Positions 48,460 to 56,616 of a DNA stretch of 64,000 nt are shown here, piece after piece. A program made the position numbers and the translations under genes. The stretch comes from Actinophytocola xinjiangensis (GTDB lineage: Bacteria > Actinomycetota > Actinomycetes > Mycobacteriales > Pseudonocardiaceae): the NCBI RefSeq assembly GCF_001921215.1, contig NZ_MSIF01000028.1:1-64000 (forward strand), read 5' to 3'. Below the pieces are notes generated by a model. The model was not told the origin of the DNA, searched no databases, and worked only from the letters and a program-made list of their open reading frames with translations. The number at the start of each line of letters is the position of its first letter. The stretch's first letter is position 1.

Positions 48460-49461
48460 ATGAAGCCGTCCCGAGCACTGCGACAGATCGCCTTCCTGCT
48501 GGAACGCTCCGGTGAGCCCACCCACAAGGTCGTGGCCTTCCGGCGGGCGGCGGGGGTCGTCGACGGTCTTGCCGAAGGAGAGCTGGAGTCCAGGCTGAGG
48601 GCAGGAACACTCTCCGCGCTGCCCGGAATCGGCCGCACGACCGGCACGGTCATCACCGAGGCGGCCCGCGGCGACCAGCCGGCCTACCTGGCCAAACTTC
48701 TCGAACCGGGCATAGTGCCGGTGGCCGGCGGCGAGGCCATGCGCACCGAGCTGCGCGGCGACTGCCACACCCACTCCGACTGGTCCGACGGCGGCAGCCC
48801 GATCCGGGAGATGGCCGAGGCGGCGATCATGCTCGGCCACGACTGGATGGTGCTCACCGACCACTCCCCCCGGCTGACCGTGGCCAACGGCCTGTCGACC
48901 GGGCGGCTCACCGAGCAGCTCGACGTGGTCGAGGCACTCAACCGCGAGCTGGCGCCGTTCCGGATCCTCACCGGCATCGAGGTCGACATCCTGGACGACG
49001 GTGGACTGGACCAAACGCCGGAGCTGCTGGCCCGTTTGGACGTCGTGGTGGCCAGCGTGCACTCCAAGCTGCGGATGGCCGGGCCGGAGATGACCCGGCG
49101 GATGGTGGCCGCGGTGTCCGATCCGAACGTCGACATCCTGGGTCACTGCACCGGCCGGCGGGTGGTCGGCCGCACCCGGCCGGAGTCCGACTTCGACCCG
49201 GACGTGGTGTTCGCCGCCTGCCGGGACAACAACGTGGCCGTGGAGATCAACTCCCGGCCCGACCGGCTGGACCCGCCGCGCCGGCTGCTGACCAGGGCGC
49301 TGGAGCTGGGCTGCGTGTTCTCCATCGACAGCGACGCGCACGCCCCCGGCCAGCTGGACTGGTTGCCCTACGGCTGCGAGCGCGCGCAGGAGTGCGGGGT
49401 GCCGCCGGAGCGCGTGATCAACACCCGGACCGCGGAGGACCTGCTGGCGTGGCGGTCATGA
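48460..49461 (+). CDS. PHP-domain phosphoesterase with helix-hairpin-helix (PolX C-terminal-like)
   Basis: A 333-residue protein. Residues 1-80 form a helix-hairpin-helix region (LSALPGIGRTTGTVITEAA) as in family X polymerases. The PHP metal site follows: GDCHTHSDWSDG, DWMVLTDHSP, GIEVDIL, VVASVHSKL, GHCTGRR, and the last ligands in FSIDSDAHAPG. PHP domains hydrolyse phosphoesters with several metals. No polymerase part is present. The stop overlaps the Sir2 start by 4 bp (ATGA). Confidence 0.92.
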   Translation: MKPSRALRQIAFLLERSGEPTHKVVAFRRAAGVVDGLAEGELESRLRAGTLSALPGIGRTTGTVITEAARGDQPAYLAKLLEPGIVPVAGGEAMRTELRGDCHTHSDWSDGGSPIREMAEAAIMLGHDWMVLTDHSPRLTVANGLSTGRLTEQLDVVEALNRELAPFRILTGIEVDILDDGGLDQTPELLARLDVVVASVHSKLRMAGPEMTRRMVAAVSDPNVDILGHCTGRRVVGRTRPESDFDPDVVFAACRDNNVAVEINSRPDRLDPPRRLLTRALELGCVFSIDSDAHAPGQLDWLPYGCERAQECGVPPERVINTRTAEDLLAWRS

Positions 49462-50216
49462 GGGAGCCGGACACGGTGGCCGACGCGGCGCGGGCGCTGG
49501 CCGGGGCGTCCCGGGTGGCGGTGCTGTCGGGGGCGGGCATCTCGACCGAGTCCGGCATACCGGACTTTCGGGGACCGAACGGACTGTGGACCCGTGATCC
49601 GTCCAGCGAACGGCTGTCCTCACTGGAGGCCTACCGGTCCGATCCGGACGTTCGACTCCGGTCCTGGCAGGCCCGGCTGACCCATCCGGTGTGGACCGCG
49701 CTGCCCAACGACGGCCACCGCGCGCTGGTCGCCCTGGAGCGGGCGGGCCGGCTGGCCGCGATCCTCACCCAGAACATCGACGGCCTGCACCAGAAGGCCG
49801 GCTCGGACCCGGAGCGGGTGGTGGAGCTGCACGGCTCGATGTTCGACACGGTGTGCCTGGGGTGCGCGGACCGGCGGCCGATGAGCGCGGCGCTGGAGCG
49901 GGTGCGCGCCGGCGAGGCGGACCCGCCCTGCCTGGACTGCGGCGGCATCCTCAAGTCGGCGACGATCTCCTTCGGCCAGGCACTGGACCTGGCGGTGCTG
50001 CTGGCGGCCAAGGAGGTCGCGCAGAGCTGTGAGGTGATGCTGGTGGTGGGCAGCTCGCTGGGCGTGCAGCCGGCCGCCGGCCTGGTCGGGCTGGCCGCGC
50101 GGGCCGGGGCGGCGGTGGTGATCTGCAACGCCGGCCAGACGCCCTACGACCACCTGGCCACGGCGATCGTGCGCGAACCGCTCGGCGAGGTGCTCCCGGC
50201 ACTGGTGAGGGCTTGA
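49458..50216 (+). CDS. Sir2-family NAD+-dependent protein deacylase
   Basis: A 252-residue sirtuin. The NAD site is LSGAGISTESGIPDFRGP, TQNIDGLHQKAG is the second motif, the catalytic His is in VVELHGSMF, and a zinc site is formed by CLGC and CLDC. It removes acyl groups from lysines using NAD+, yielding nicotinamide. ATG at 49458 lies within the last codons of the PHP gene, so the pair is likely translated together; an earlier in-frame start at 49392 falls deep inside the PHP gene. Confidence 0.94.
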   Translation: MREPDTVADAARALAGASRVAVLSGAGISTESGIPDFRGPNGLWTRDPSSERLSSLEAYRSDPDVRLRSWQARLTHPVWTALPNDGHRALVALERAGRLAAILTQNIDGLHQKAGSDPERVVELHGSMFDTVCLGCADRRPMSAALERVRAGEADPPCLDCGGILKSATISFGQALDLAVLLAAKEVAQSCEVMLVVGSSLGVQPAAGLVGLAARAGAAVVICNAGQTPYDHLATAIVREPLGEVLPALVRA

Positions 50217-50234
50217 CGTAGACGCTTACGCTTC

Positions 50235-50256
50235 TGGTGATTTGTCACCATAATGT
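50235..50256 (+). promoter_or_regulatory. Palindrome and leaderless -10 box before the MepA-like gene
   Basis: TGGTGA-TTTG-TCACCA (50235-50250) sits directly before TAATGT (50251-50256). The ATG follows 6 nt later. This is a leaderless promoter with a dyad that could bind a repressor over the -10. Confidence 0.45.
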
Positions 50257-50262
50257 GGGTTC

Positions 50263-51237
50263 ATGCCCACCCTGCGCCGTTCCCTGCTCGCGCTCGCCGC
50301 CGGCCTGGCCGTGTTCGGCACGCTGCTGTTCGCCACCCCGGCCAGCGCCTACGCCAACGCCTTCTTCCACACCCAGACCACCGGCAACCGGGGCGTCGAC
50401 GTCCAGACCATCCAGTACCTGCTCACCCACCACGGCCACCAGACCACCGCCGACGGCATCTTCGGCTCCGGCACCACCGCCTCGGTGCGCGCGTTCCAGA
50501 CCAGCAAGGGCCTGGCCGTCGACGGCATCGTCGGCCCGGCGACCTGGGCCGCGCTCGTGCCGCAGATCAGCCAGGGCGCCAGCGGCCCCGCCGTGCGCGC
50601 GCTCCAGGTCCAGCTCAACGAGAAGCGACGGCTGTCGCTGTCGGTCAACGGCACCTTCGACGCCGCGACGACCAGCGCCGTGCGCACCTTCCAGCAGCAC
50701 GCCGGCATCGGTGTCGACGGCATCGCCGGCCCGGTGACCTGGCGCAACCTGGTCTGGCACTACGGCTACCCCGACCTGTCGGCCGGACTGTGCGACAAGG
50801 ACCCCGACGGCAACGGCACCGCGAACTGGGCCACCGCCGCCGGAGTCGCCCAGCTGGAACGGGCCACCAGCGTGTTCGCCGGCACCGGCAACGGCCAGGT
50901 CCCGCTCGGCGACGCCGGCTTCGAACACGGCGGCTCCATCCCCGGGCACTCCTCACACCAGGTCGGGCTCGACGTGGACATCTGGCCGATCCGCACCGAC
51001 AGCGCCCAGTGCACCGCCGGCCGGATCACCTGGCGGGACGCGGCCTACGACCGCGACGCCACCCGGGCGCTGGCCAGGGCCATCCGCGACGCGGCCCCCG
51101 GCCACGTGCGGCTGATCTTCTTCAACGACCCGGTGCTGATCCAGGAAGGCCTGACCACCCAGTACCCCAACCACGACAACCACCTGCACGTCCGCTACTG
51201 CGAACGCGTGCACCCCAACAGCCTCTACACCTGCTGA
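50263..51237 (+). CDS. Secreted LAS-family murein endopeptidase (MepA-like) with two peptidoglycan-binding domains
   Basis: A 324-residue exported enzyme. A signal peptide ending ATPASAYA is at residues 1-30. Two PG_binding_1 repeats follow (GNRGVDVQTIQYLLTHHG and GASGPAVRALQVQLNEKR). The C-terminal zinc peptidase has HSSHQVGLDVDIWP and NHDNHLHVRYCE, the His/Asp metal ligands of penicillin-insensitive endopeptidases. It would cut D-Ala-meso-DAP bridges in the wall. The tail overlaps the convergent gene at 51225 by 13 bp. Confidence 0.92.
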   Translation: MPTLRRSLLALAAGLAVFGTLLFATPASAYANAFFHTQTTGNRGVDVQTIQYLLTHHGHQTTADGIFGSGTTASVRAFQTSKGLAVDGIVGPATWAALVPQISQGASGPAVRALQVQLNEKRRLSLSVNGTFDAATTSAVRTFQQHAGIGVDGIAGPVTWRNLVWHYGYPDLSAGLCDKDPDGNGTANWATAAGVAQLERATSVFAGTGNGQVPLGDAGFEHGGSIPGHSSHQVGLDVDIWPIRTDSAQCTAGRITWRDAAYDRDATRALARAIRDAAPGHVRLIFFNDPVLIQEGLTTQYPNHDNHLHVRYCERVHPNSLYTC

Positions 51238-52382
51238 GGGAGGTCGACGAGCGGCAGCTTCATCCGCCGGTAGCGGTAGCTCTGCTGACTCAGCCGCTGG
51301 CCGACCTCGTGCACGACGTCGGCCAGCAGGCCGACCAGCTCCTCGTCGTCGAGCTGACCCGGCGTGTAGGCGGTGATCCGGCCGACCGGCGGCGTCTCGT
51401 CGTCCTCGTCGGGCGGGTCGGACTCCAGCAGCAGCCCGCAACGCCGGGTGCGGTCGTCCAGCGGCAGCCAGTCCGCCAGGTCGGCCAGCACCTGGCGGCG
51501 GAACGTGTCGTCGGTCGAGCGGACCGCGAACATGATGTCCACCAGGGGGTGGGCGCTCGGGTCCGGCTTGTCGAAGCTGGTGGCGTTGTAGTGGTCGGCC
51601 ATCCACTCGTAGGCCACGATGCTCAGCCGGGGCCACGCGGCCTCCACCAGCAGCGTCACCGACACCTCGTCGGCGCCGTCGCGCACGGGTGTCTGCCACG
51701 CCTCCCCGTGCCGGCCGTGGATGTCGATGCGACGCAACGACTCCGGGCGGGGCCGCACCGGAACCGGGTCGACCACCATGCCCTCGGCCAGGACGCCGCG
51801 CGGGATCGACCGGTACAGCTCGGTGGCCCGGTCGTGCACCGTCTCCAGCTGGCGGGCGCTGACCAGCTCACCGTCGAGCCACACGACCATCGCGTCGCCG
51901 TCGAGACGGAAGTTGACCCGCTCGCGCGGGCCGCCGGTCATCATCGCCCGCCGCAGCCGGGGACCGACCACCCGCTCCAGCAACGCCGGGTTGTCGCACT
52001 CGACCCGGTAGACGTCGTCGAACTCCTCGCCGTCGCCACCGAGCCACTCGACCTGCAACGGCGCGACCTCACCCGGCAACTGCAACACCAACGCGACACA
52101 GGCCCCGTCCCCTTCGGCATCGTGCCAACCGAAGTGGGTGATCAGCGATGGTCGTCCGGCGCACGACCCGACCAGCAGGACCCGTTCGATCGCGCCCTCG
52201 CCCCGATCGAACGGCGGTCCCTGGACGAACAGGTGCACGCGGGCGTCCCGCCGGTAGATGTACCCGTTGCGCACCGCCCACCGGCCCGGCATCGTCCTCG
52301 GACGCCCACGCAACCGGCGACGAAGATGGATCGCGGCGACCAGCAGCAGGATCCCGACGACGATCCCGACGAAGACTCCCAT
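51225..52382 (-). CDS. Hypothetical membrane-anchored protein
   Basis: A 385-residue protein with one N-terminal helix (MGVFVGIVVGILLLVAAIHL) and a basic stop (RRRLRGRPR). The rest is predicted cytoplasmic, mixed alpha/beta, with no motif recognised; WLGGDGEEFDDVYRVECDN and RIDIHGRHGEAW are distinctive. ATG at 52382 has GGGGAGCG upstream, so longer in-frame starts are rejected. The C-terminus overlaps the MepA-like gene on the other strand. Confidence 0.75.
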   Translation of the reverse strand: MGVFVGIVVGILLLVAAIHLRRRLRGRPRTMPGRWAVRNGYIYRRDARVHLFVQGPPFDRGEGAIERVLLVGSCAGRPSLITHFGWHDAEGDGACVALVLQLPGEVAPLQVEWLGGDGEEFDDVYRVECDNPALLERVVGPRLRRAMMTGGPRERVNFRLDGDAMVVWLDGELVSARQLETVHDRATELYRSIPRGVLAEGMVVDPVPVRPRPESLRRIDIHGRHGEAWQTPVRDGADEVSVTLLVEAAWPRLSIVAYEWMADHYNATSFDKPDPSAHPLVDIMFAVRSTDDTFRRQVLADLADWLPLDDRTRRCGLLLESDPPDEDDETPPVGRITAYTPGQLDDEELVGLLADVVHEVGQRLSQQSYRYRRMKLPLVDLPQQV

Positions 52383-52431
52383 GGCGCTCCCCTTCCCGGC
52401 CGACCCCGCGCCCACACCGGTCAGGCCATCT

Positions 52432-53700
52432 TCACTCCGGCCGGCCACCCCCGCTCGCTGAATCACGGTCACGTTCGAGCAGACTCGCCGGGCGGACGGC
52501 GGCACCGCCGAACTTGGCGCGTGCCTGATCAGCGGCCTGGTCGGCGTCGCGCCAGCCGCGCTCGGGGGCGTCGAGGAGCAGTTGGCGGCCGGACTCCTCA
52601 CCGAGCTGCTCGACCCGGACGCCGATCAGCCGGATGGCGCCGGGCGGGGTCTGCTCGTCGAGCAGCCGGCAGGCCGTCCGGAAGATCTCCTGGGTGACGT
52701 CGGTGGCGACCGGAAGCGTCCGCGACCGGGTGATCGTGGTGAAGTCGGAGAACCGCACCTTGATCGACACCGTGCGCCCGCACAGCCCCCGCCCCCGCAA
52801 CGCGGCCGCCGTCCGCTCCGCGAGATGCAGCAGTTCCCGCTTCACCCCGTCCCGGTCGGTCCGGTCGACGTCGAACGTCTCCTCCGCGCCGACCGACTTG
52901 TCGACGGTCTCGGGCTCCACGCGCCGCTCGTCCCGCCCGTTGGCCAGGGCATGCAGATGCTCGGCGGCCGCGTTGCCCACCGTGCGCCGCAACCGCGCCA
53001 ACGGCGTCCGCGCCACGTCCCCGACCCGGTTGAGCCCGACGGAGGTCAACCGCTCGGCCGTGCGCTGCCCCACCCCCCACAACGCCGACACCGGCAGCGG
53101 GTGGAGGAACTGGAGGATCTCGCCCTTGGGCACCACCAACATCCCGTCCGGCTTGCACAGTCCCGAGGCGAGCTTGGCCACGAACTTCGTACTGGCCACC
53201 CCCACCGAGCAGGTGATCCCGTGCTCCGCCTCGACCCGCGCACGAATCGACTCGGCGACCTGGCCGGGCGTGTGGGCCAGACGTCGAAGGGCGCCGCTCA
53301 CGTCGAGAAAGGCCTCGTCGAGACTGAGCGGCTCGACCAGCGGGGTGACGTCACGAAAGATCGCCATCACCCCGGCGGAGACCTGTTGGTAGAGGTGGAA
53401 GGTGGTCGGGAGGAACACGGCGTCCGGACACAGGCGGCGCGCGTGGGCCGTGGGCATCGCGGAGCGGATACCGAACGTTCTCGCCCGGTAGTTCGCCGAG
53501 CTGACGACGCCCCGGGGGCCTGTTCCCCCCACGACGACCGGGCGCTCACGCAGGTCAGGTCGCTCACGAATCTCGACGGAGGCGAAGAAGGCGTCCATGT
53601 CGACGTGCAGGATCGGGCAGGCGGTGTCGTCGGGCCAGCGGCCGTCGGTGGCGCGGTACCGGTCGACGAGGCCGCGTGGTAGTTGTCCGCTTCTGCCCAT
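52432..53700 (-). CDS. dinB: Y-family DNA polymerase IV
   Basis: A 422-residue translesion polymerase. The catalytic acidic residues are in LHVDMDAFFASVE and EPLSLDEAFLDVSGA, the steric region is GVVSSANYRARTFGIRS, the helix-hairpin-helix thumb has ALWGVGQRTAERLTSVG, and the little finger follows. It bypasses damaged bases with low fidelity. A beta-clamp-binding peptide is not obvious at the C-terminus, which is Arg/Ser-rich. It stands alone between a hypothetical gene and the methyltransferase. Confidence 0.95.
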   Translation of the reverse strand: MGRSGQLPRGLVDRYRATDGRWPDDTACPILHVDMDAFFASVEIRERPDLRERPVVVGGTGPRGVVSSANYRARTFGIRSAMPTAHARRLCPDAVFLPTTFHLYQQVSAGVMAIFRDVTPLVEPLSLDEAFLDVSGALRRLAHTPGQVAESIRARVEAEHGITCSVGVASTKFVAKLASGLCKPDGMLVVPKGEILQFLHPLPVSALWGVGQRTAERLTSVGLNRVGDVARTPLARLRRTVGNAAAEHLHALANGRDERRVEPETVDKSVGAEETFDVDRTDRDGVKRELLHLAERTAAALRGRGLCGRTVSIKVRFSDFTTITRSRTLPVATDVTQEIFRTACRLLDEQTPPGAIRLIGVRVEQLGEESGRQLLLDAPERGWRDADQAADQARAKFGGAAVRPASLLERDRDSASGGGRPE

Positions 53701-53741
53701 GGTCGGAGCCTCTCATGGAGGACCGACGGTGTCCGACGACC

Positions 53742-54464
53742 TCACACCCTGCGGCCAACGGCATGCAACCGTGTGGCCAGGTCTCGCAGCGGCACCACCC
53801 CCGCGACCCTCAACTCCAACTCGGCCAACGCCTCGACAGCCCCGGAGTCCTCCTCCAACACCCCACCGGGAACGAGATCACTCAACACTCCCTGCCCCTG
53901 CAACGACTCCACGACCAACCCGGCCCCCGCCAGCAAACTCCCGACCCCGTCACTGTCGAACCGCCGCAGCAGCCCTTCCTCCGGCAGCCGGCCATCGGGA
54001 TCGTCGACCAGTCGGCGGGCCTCCGCCAGACGTCCGGCGACCGCCCGGTGGACCACCGCCGCCGCGCGGTTGGCCACGAGCACCGACACCGCCCCGCCGA
54101 TCTCCACGGCACCGGCCATCGCCGCGACCGTCGACCGGGGGTCGTCGACGATCTCCAGGACGCCGTGGGCCAGAACGAGGTCCATGGAACCCGCCGGGAC
54201 CGCGTCGGCGAGGGACTCGCTGTCGGCCGGGATGGCGGTGACCCGGTCGGCCACGCTCGCGTCCTCGACCCGACGGGACAGGGTCGCCAGCGCGTTCGGG
54301 TTCGGTTCGAGGACCGTGACCGCGCAGCCGGCGACCGCCAGCGGCACCGCCAGCACACCGCTACCACCACCGACGTCCAGCACCCGGGGCGCCCGACCGT
54401 CCCGGCGGCGTCGCGCGGCCGCCAGTTCGGCGTCGAGGGTCTGACGAACTGCATCCGGTCGCAT
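53742..54464 (-). CDS. SAM-dependent methyltransferase
   Basis: A 240-residue class I methyltransferase. The SAM motif I is VLDVGGGSGVLAVPLAVAG, motif II is TVLEPNPNALATLSRR, and VLAHGVLEIVDDPRS is motif IV. Relatives with this profile include small-molecule and tRNA methylases; the substrate is unknown. ATG at 54464 is 8 nt after TACCCT, a leaderless arrangement; it is divergent from the ParA-like gene with 34 bp between them. Confidence 0.88.
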   Translation of the reverse strand: MRPDAVRQTLDAELAAARRRRDGRAPRVLDVGGGSGVLAVPLAVAGCAVTVLEPNPNALATLSRRVEDASVADRVTAIPADSESLADAVPAGSMDLVLAHGVLEIVDDPRSTVAAMAGAVEIGGAVSVLVANRAAAVVHRAVAGRLAEARRLVDDPDGRLPEEGLLRRFDSDGVGSLLAGAGLVVESLQGQGVLSDLVPGGVLEEDSGAVEALAELELRVAGVVPLRDLATRLHAVGRRV

Positions 54465-54472
54465 GGAGCAAA

Positions 54473-54491
54473 AGGGTAGGCCCCGTAGGGT
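54473..54491. promoter_or_regulatory. Back-to-back leaderless promoters
   Basis: TACCCT on the minus strand (54473-54478) serves the methyltransferase, and TAGGGT on the plus strand (54486-54491) serves the ParA-like gene 7 nt before its GTG. The two -10 boxes are 7 bp apart, so each -35 would fall inside the other gene's start and the polymerases may compete. Confidence 0.5.
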
Positions 54492-54498
54492 TGTCGGC

Positions 54499-55374
54499 GT
54501 GCAAACGGTGGCGGTGCTCAGCCTCAAGGGTGGTGTCGGCAAGACCACCATCGCGCTCGGCCTTGCCTCGGCCGCGTTGCGTCGTGGTGCGCGCACGCTG
54601 GTGGTGGACCTCGACCCCCAGTGCAACGCGACGACCACGCTCGACCCCGAGGACACCAAGGCCACGGTCGCCGACGTCCTGGAAACGCCCCGGCCGGCCG
54701 TGCTGCGCGACGCGATCACGCACAGCGCCTGGGGCGAGGAGGTCGACGTGCTCGTCGGCTCCGAGTCCCTCGAACTGCTCAACGACCAGGACTCCGACCC
54801 GCGCCGGCTGGAGAAGCTGGCCAGGGCGCTGACCGAACTCGGCCCCCTGCTCGAAGAGGACTCCCTGCCCTACCAGCTCGTCCTGCTGGACTGCCCGCCG
54901 TCGCTGGGGCGGCTGACGCGCTCGGCCCTGCGCGCCGCCCACGGCGCCCTGCTGGTGACCGAGCCCACGATGTTCGCCGTGTCCGGGGTGCAGCGGGCGT
55001 TCGAGGCCGTGGAGAACGCCCGGGAGGAGCACAACCCGGTGCTGTCCCCGCTGGGCATCGTCGTCAACCGGGTGCGCCCCCAGTCCTACGAGCACCAGTA
55101 CCGGATCGCCGAGCTGCGGGAGCAGTTCGGGCGGCTGGTGATGCCGGTGGCGCTGCCCGACCGGCTGGCCGTACAGCAGGCGCAGGGCGCGTGCGTGCCG
55201 ATCCACCAGTGGCAGACCCCCGGCGCCCGCGAGGTGTCGCTGGCGTTGAACCTGTTGCTGGCCAGGGTGTTGCGCACCAGCGGACGCGGTCGCCACCGCA
55301 CCGAGACCTGGCCGGAGTCCGACACCGACGAGGCCAGCGGCGACACCGACAGCACCGTCGTCACCGACACCTGA
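54499..55374 (+). CDS. ParA/MinD-type ATPase (orphan)
   Basis: A 291-residue deviant Walker ATPase. Walker A is LSLKGGVGKTTIALGL, the A' motif is VVDLDPQCNATTTL, and LVLLDCPPSLGRLTRSAL is Walker B. Such proteins place DNA, proteins or the septum using ATP-driven dimerisation. No ParB lies beside it, so this is not the main chromosome-segregation pair. The Ser/Thr/Asp-rich tail (residues 265-291) looks disordered. GTG at 54499 is chosen by the leaderless -10; an in-frame ATG at 54463 is within the divergent gene. Confidence 0.88.
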   Translation: MQTVAVLSLKGGVGKTTIALGLASAALRRGARTLVVDLDPQCNATTTLDPEDTKATVADVLETPRPAVLRDAITHSAWGEEVDVLVGSESLELLNDQDSDPRRLEKLARALTELGPLLEEDSLPYQLVLLDCPPSLGRLTRSALRAAHGALLVTEPTMFAVSGVQRAFEAVENAREEHNPVLSPLGIVVNRVRPQSYEHQYRIAELREQFGRLVMPVALPDRLAVQQAQGACVPIHQWQTPGAREVSLALNLLLARVLRTSGRGRHRTETWPESDTDEASGDTDSTVVTDT

Positions 55375-55418
55375 CAGTGGGCCGCGCGTCCGCCGTGAGC
55401 GAAGCGCGGTAAAAGACT

Positions 55419-55448
55419 TTGTCGAGACCCCTCGTCAGGACGTAATCT
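55419..55448 (+). promoter_or_regulatory. Sigma-70-type promoter for the structured RNA candidate
   Basis: TTGTCG (55419-55424), an 18-bp spacer and TAATCT (55443-55448) face into a gene-free interval. Confidence 0.5.
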
Positions 55449-55454
55449 CGCGGT

Positions 55455-55690
55455 ACACGAGAGAGGAGGTGGTCCAACAGTGAATTGCTATCGGACTCGT
55501 GAGGTGGCTGTCCGCTAGGACCACCGACCGGACAGATGTGGTTGGGCCGGCTGCGCAACACGGCTGACACCAGCACCGCTGGTGCCGTAGACGCGCGGTG
55601 TGGTCGGCGAATACCAGGCAGTCACCCGGCCCCCGGAGCTCTCAGGGACCTCGTCCGACCCTGAGCCCGCGCCCTTGACGGAGCGCGGGA
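55455..55690 (+). ncRNA. Candidate structured RNA with four hairpins
   Basis: The interval 55375-55707 has no normal gene but four consecutive stems: GGTGGTCC/GGACCACC (55468-55475 with 55518-55525, with CGGAC/GTCCG nested inside), CACCAGC/GCTGGTG (55568-55584), CTCAGGG/CCCTGAG (55641-55665) and CCCGCGC/GCGCGGG (55666-55689). The last could be a terminator. A promoter lies upstream. Stem 1 encloses a 12-codon ORF. It may be a small RNA, a dual-function RNA or a decayed leader; no known family was recognised. Confidence 0.45.
55480..55518 (+). CDS. 12-codon ORF inside the structured RNA
   Basis: GTG at 55480 follows AGGAGG (55465-55470) and reads VNCYRTREVAVR before TAG. The ribosome-binding site overlaps the 5' arm of an 8-bp stem whose 3' arm begins at the stop codon, so translation and folding should compete. 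Its single Cys and three Arg codons do not give an obvious attenuation code. The protein-coding status is a guess. Confidence 0.3.
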   Translation: MNCYRTREVAVR

Positions 55691-55707
55691 GACGCCCGGG
55701 GGTCGCA

Positions 55708-56574
55708 TCATTTCTCCCCCAGGTCCTCCAGGACCCGCTCGGCCTGCTGCACCTGACGCCAGGCCTGGCCGGCCCGCCGCTCGGCGTCCTTCACCGACCG
55801 GCTCGCCGAGCCCACCCGCCGCCGCGCCTCCTTCTCCAGCGCCTCGGCGGCGTCCAACTCCTCGTACACCCGCCGGACCCGCTCGGTCGCCTCGTCGGCG
55901 GCGCGCTGCGCGTCGACGAGGATCCGTTCCTCCTCGGCGCGGTCGGCCTCAGCTTCCTTGACAGCTGACCGCGCCCGCTCCAACTCGGCCCGGGCCGCCG
56001 CCACCTCGCGGGCCCGCGCGGCCGACTCGCGTTCGGTCGGCTCGGCGCGCGGCTGGCGCGGGCGGGCCACCGGCGACGCGGGCTGGCCGCCGCCGCTCGG
56101 CCAGGTCGCGACCGTGACGTTCTTGGCCGAGGTGAGCCGGCCGGTGAGCAGCGCGCGGGTCACGTCCGGGTCGGCGACGGCCGTGGTGAGGATGTCCTCC
56201 AGCTCCCGGACCACCGACTCGGTCAGCGGCGACCCGGTGAGCGCGCCGGCCCGCTCGATGAGCCGGGCCACGAGCTTGGTCCGCTTCTGCGACAGCGCCC
56301 GCAGTTCGTTGCCGTCGAGGTTCGCGTGGGCGGCGCGCAGCGCGTCCCCGACCTCGGCGACCTGGTCGAGGTCGGCGGACGGGTCGCGGGCGAGCTGGTT
56401 GGCCAGCCACGCGGACGTCGTCGGCTTGGCGAGCTTGTCGATCTCCTTGGCAACGTGCTGGTCACCCTGGTCACGGGCGGCCTTGGCCAGTTCCTTGCGG
56501 CGGCTGGTGAACGATTCGCGGGCGCCGGCGTAGAGCTCGTCGGCCGCGGAGTCCAGATCGACGGTGTCGGGCAC
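55708..56574 (-). CDS. Hypothetical coiled-coil protein
   Basis: A 288-residue protein. Residues 1-150 are helical with ARESFTSRRKELAKAARDQG and KPTTSAWLANQLARDP, a pattern seen in many actinobacterial hypothetical proteins. An Arg/Pro linker (about residues 165-185) precedes a long charged coiled coil (AARAELERARSAVKEAEADRAEE) to the end. No signal peptide is seen. GTG at 56574 is chosen because it sits just downstream of the divergent pyrD; no clear ribosome-binding site is present. Confidence 0.8.
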   Translation of the reverse strand: MPDTVDLDSAADELYAGARESFTSRRKELAKAARDQGDQHVAKEIDKLAKPTTSAWLANQLARDPSADLDQVAEVGDALRAAHANLDGNELRALSQKRTKLVARLIERAGALTGSPLTESVVRELEDILTTAVADPDVTRALLTGRLTSAKNVTVATWPSGGGQPASPVARPRQPRAEPTERESAARAREVAAARAELERARSAVKEAEADRAEEERILVDAQRAADEATERVRRVYEELDAAEALEKEARRRVGSASRSVKDAERRAGQAWRQVQQAERVLEDLGEK

Positions 56575-56616
56575 GCCACCATCATCCCGCCCCGGCCGCG
56601 ATGACACGATGGTCAG

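Noticed and set aside
54499-55374. A ParA-ParB segregation pair or plasmid origin
   Set aside because: No ParB, no parS-like GTTTCACGTGAAAC and no replication gene lie nearby; the ATPase is treated as an orphan.
55600-55968. A 122-codon plus-strand frame across the structured RNA end
   Set aside because: It overlaps the coiled-coil gene on the other strand and has no ribosome-binding site or motif.
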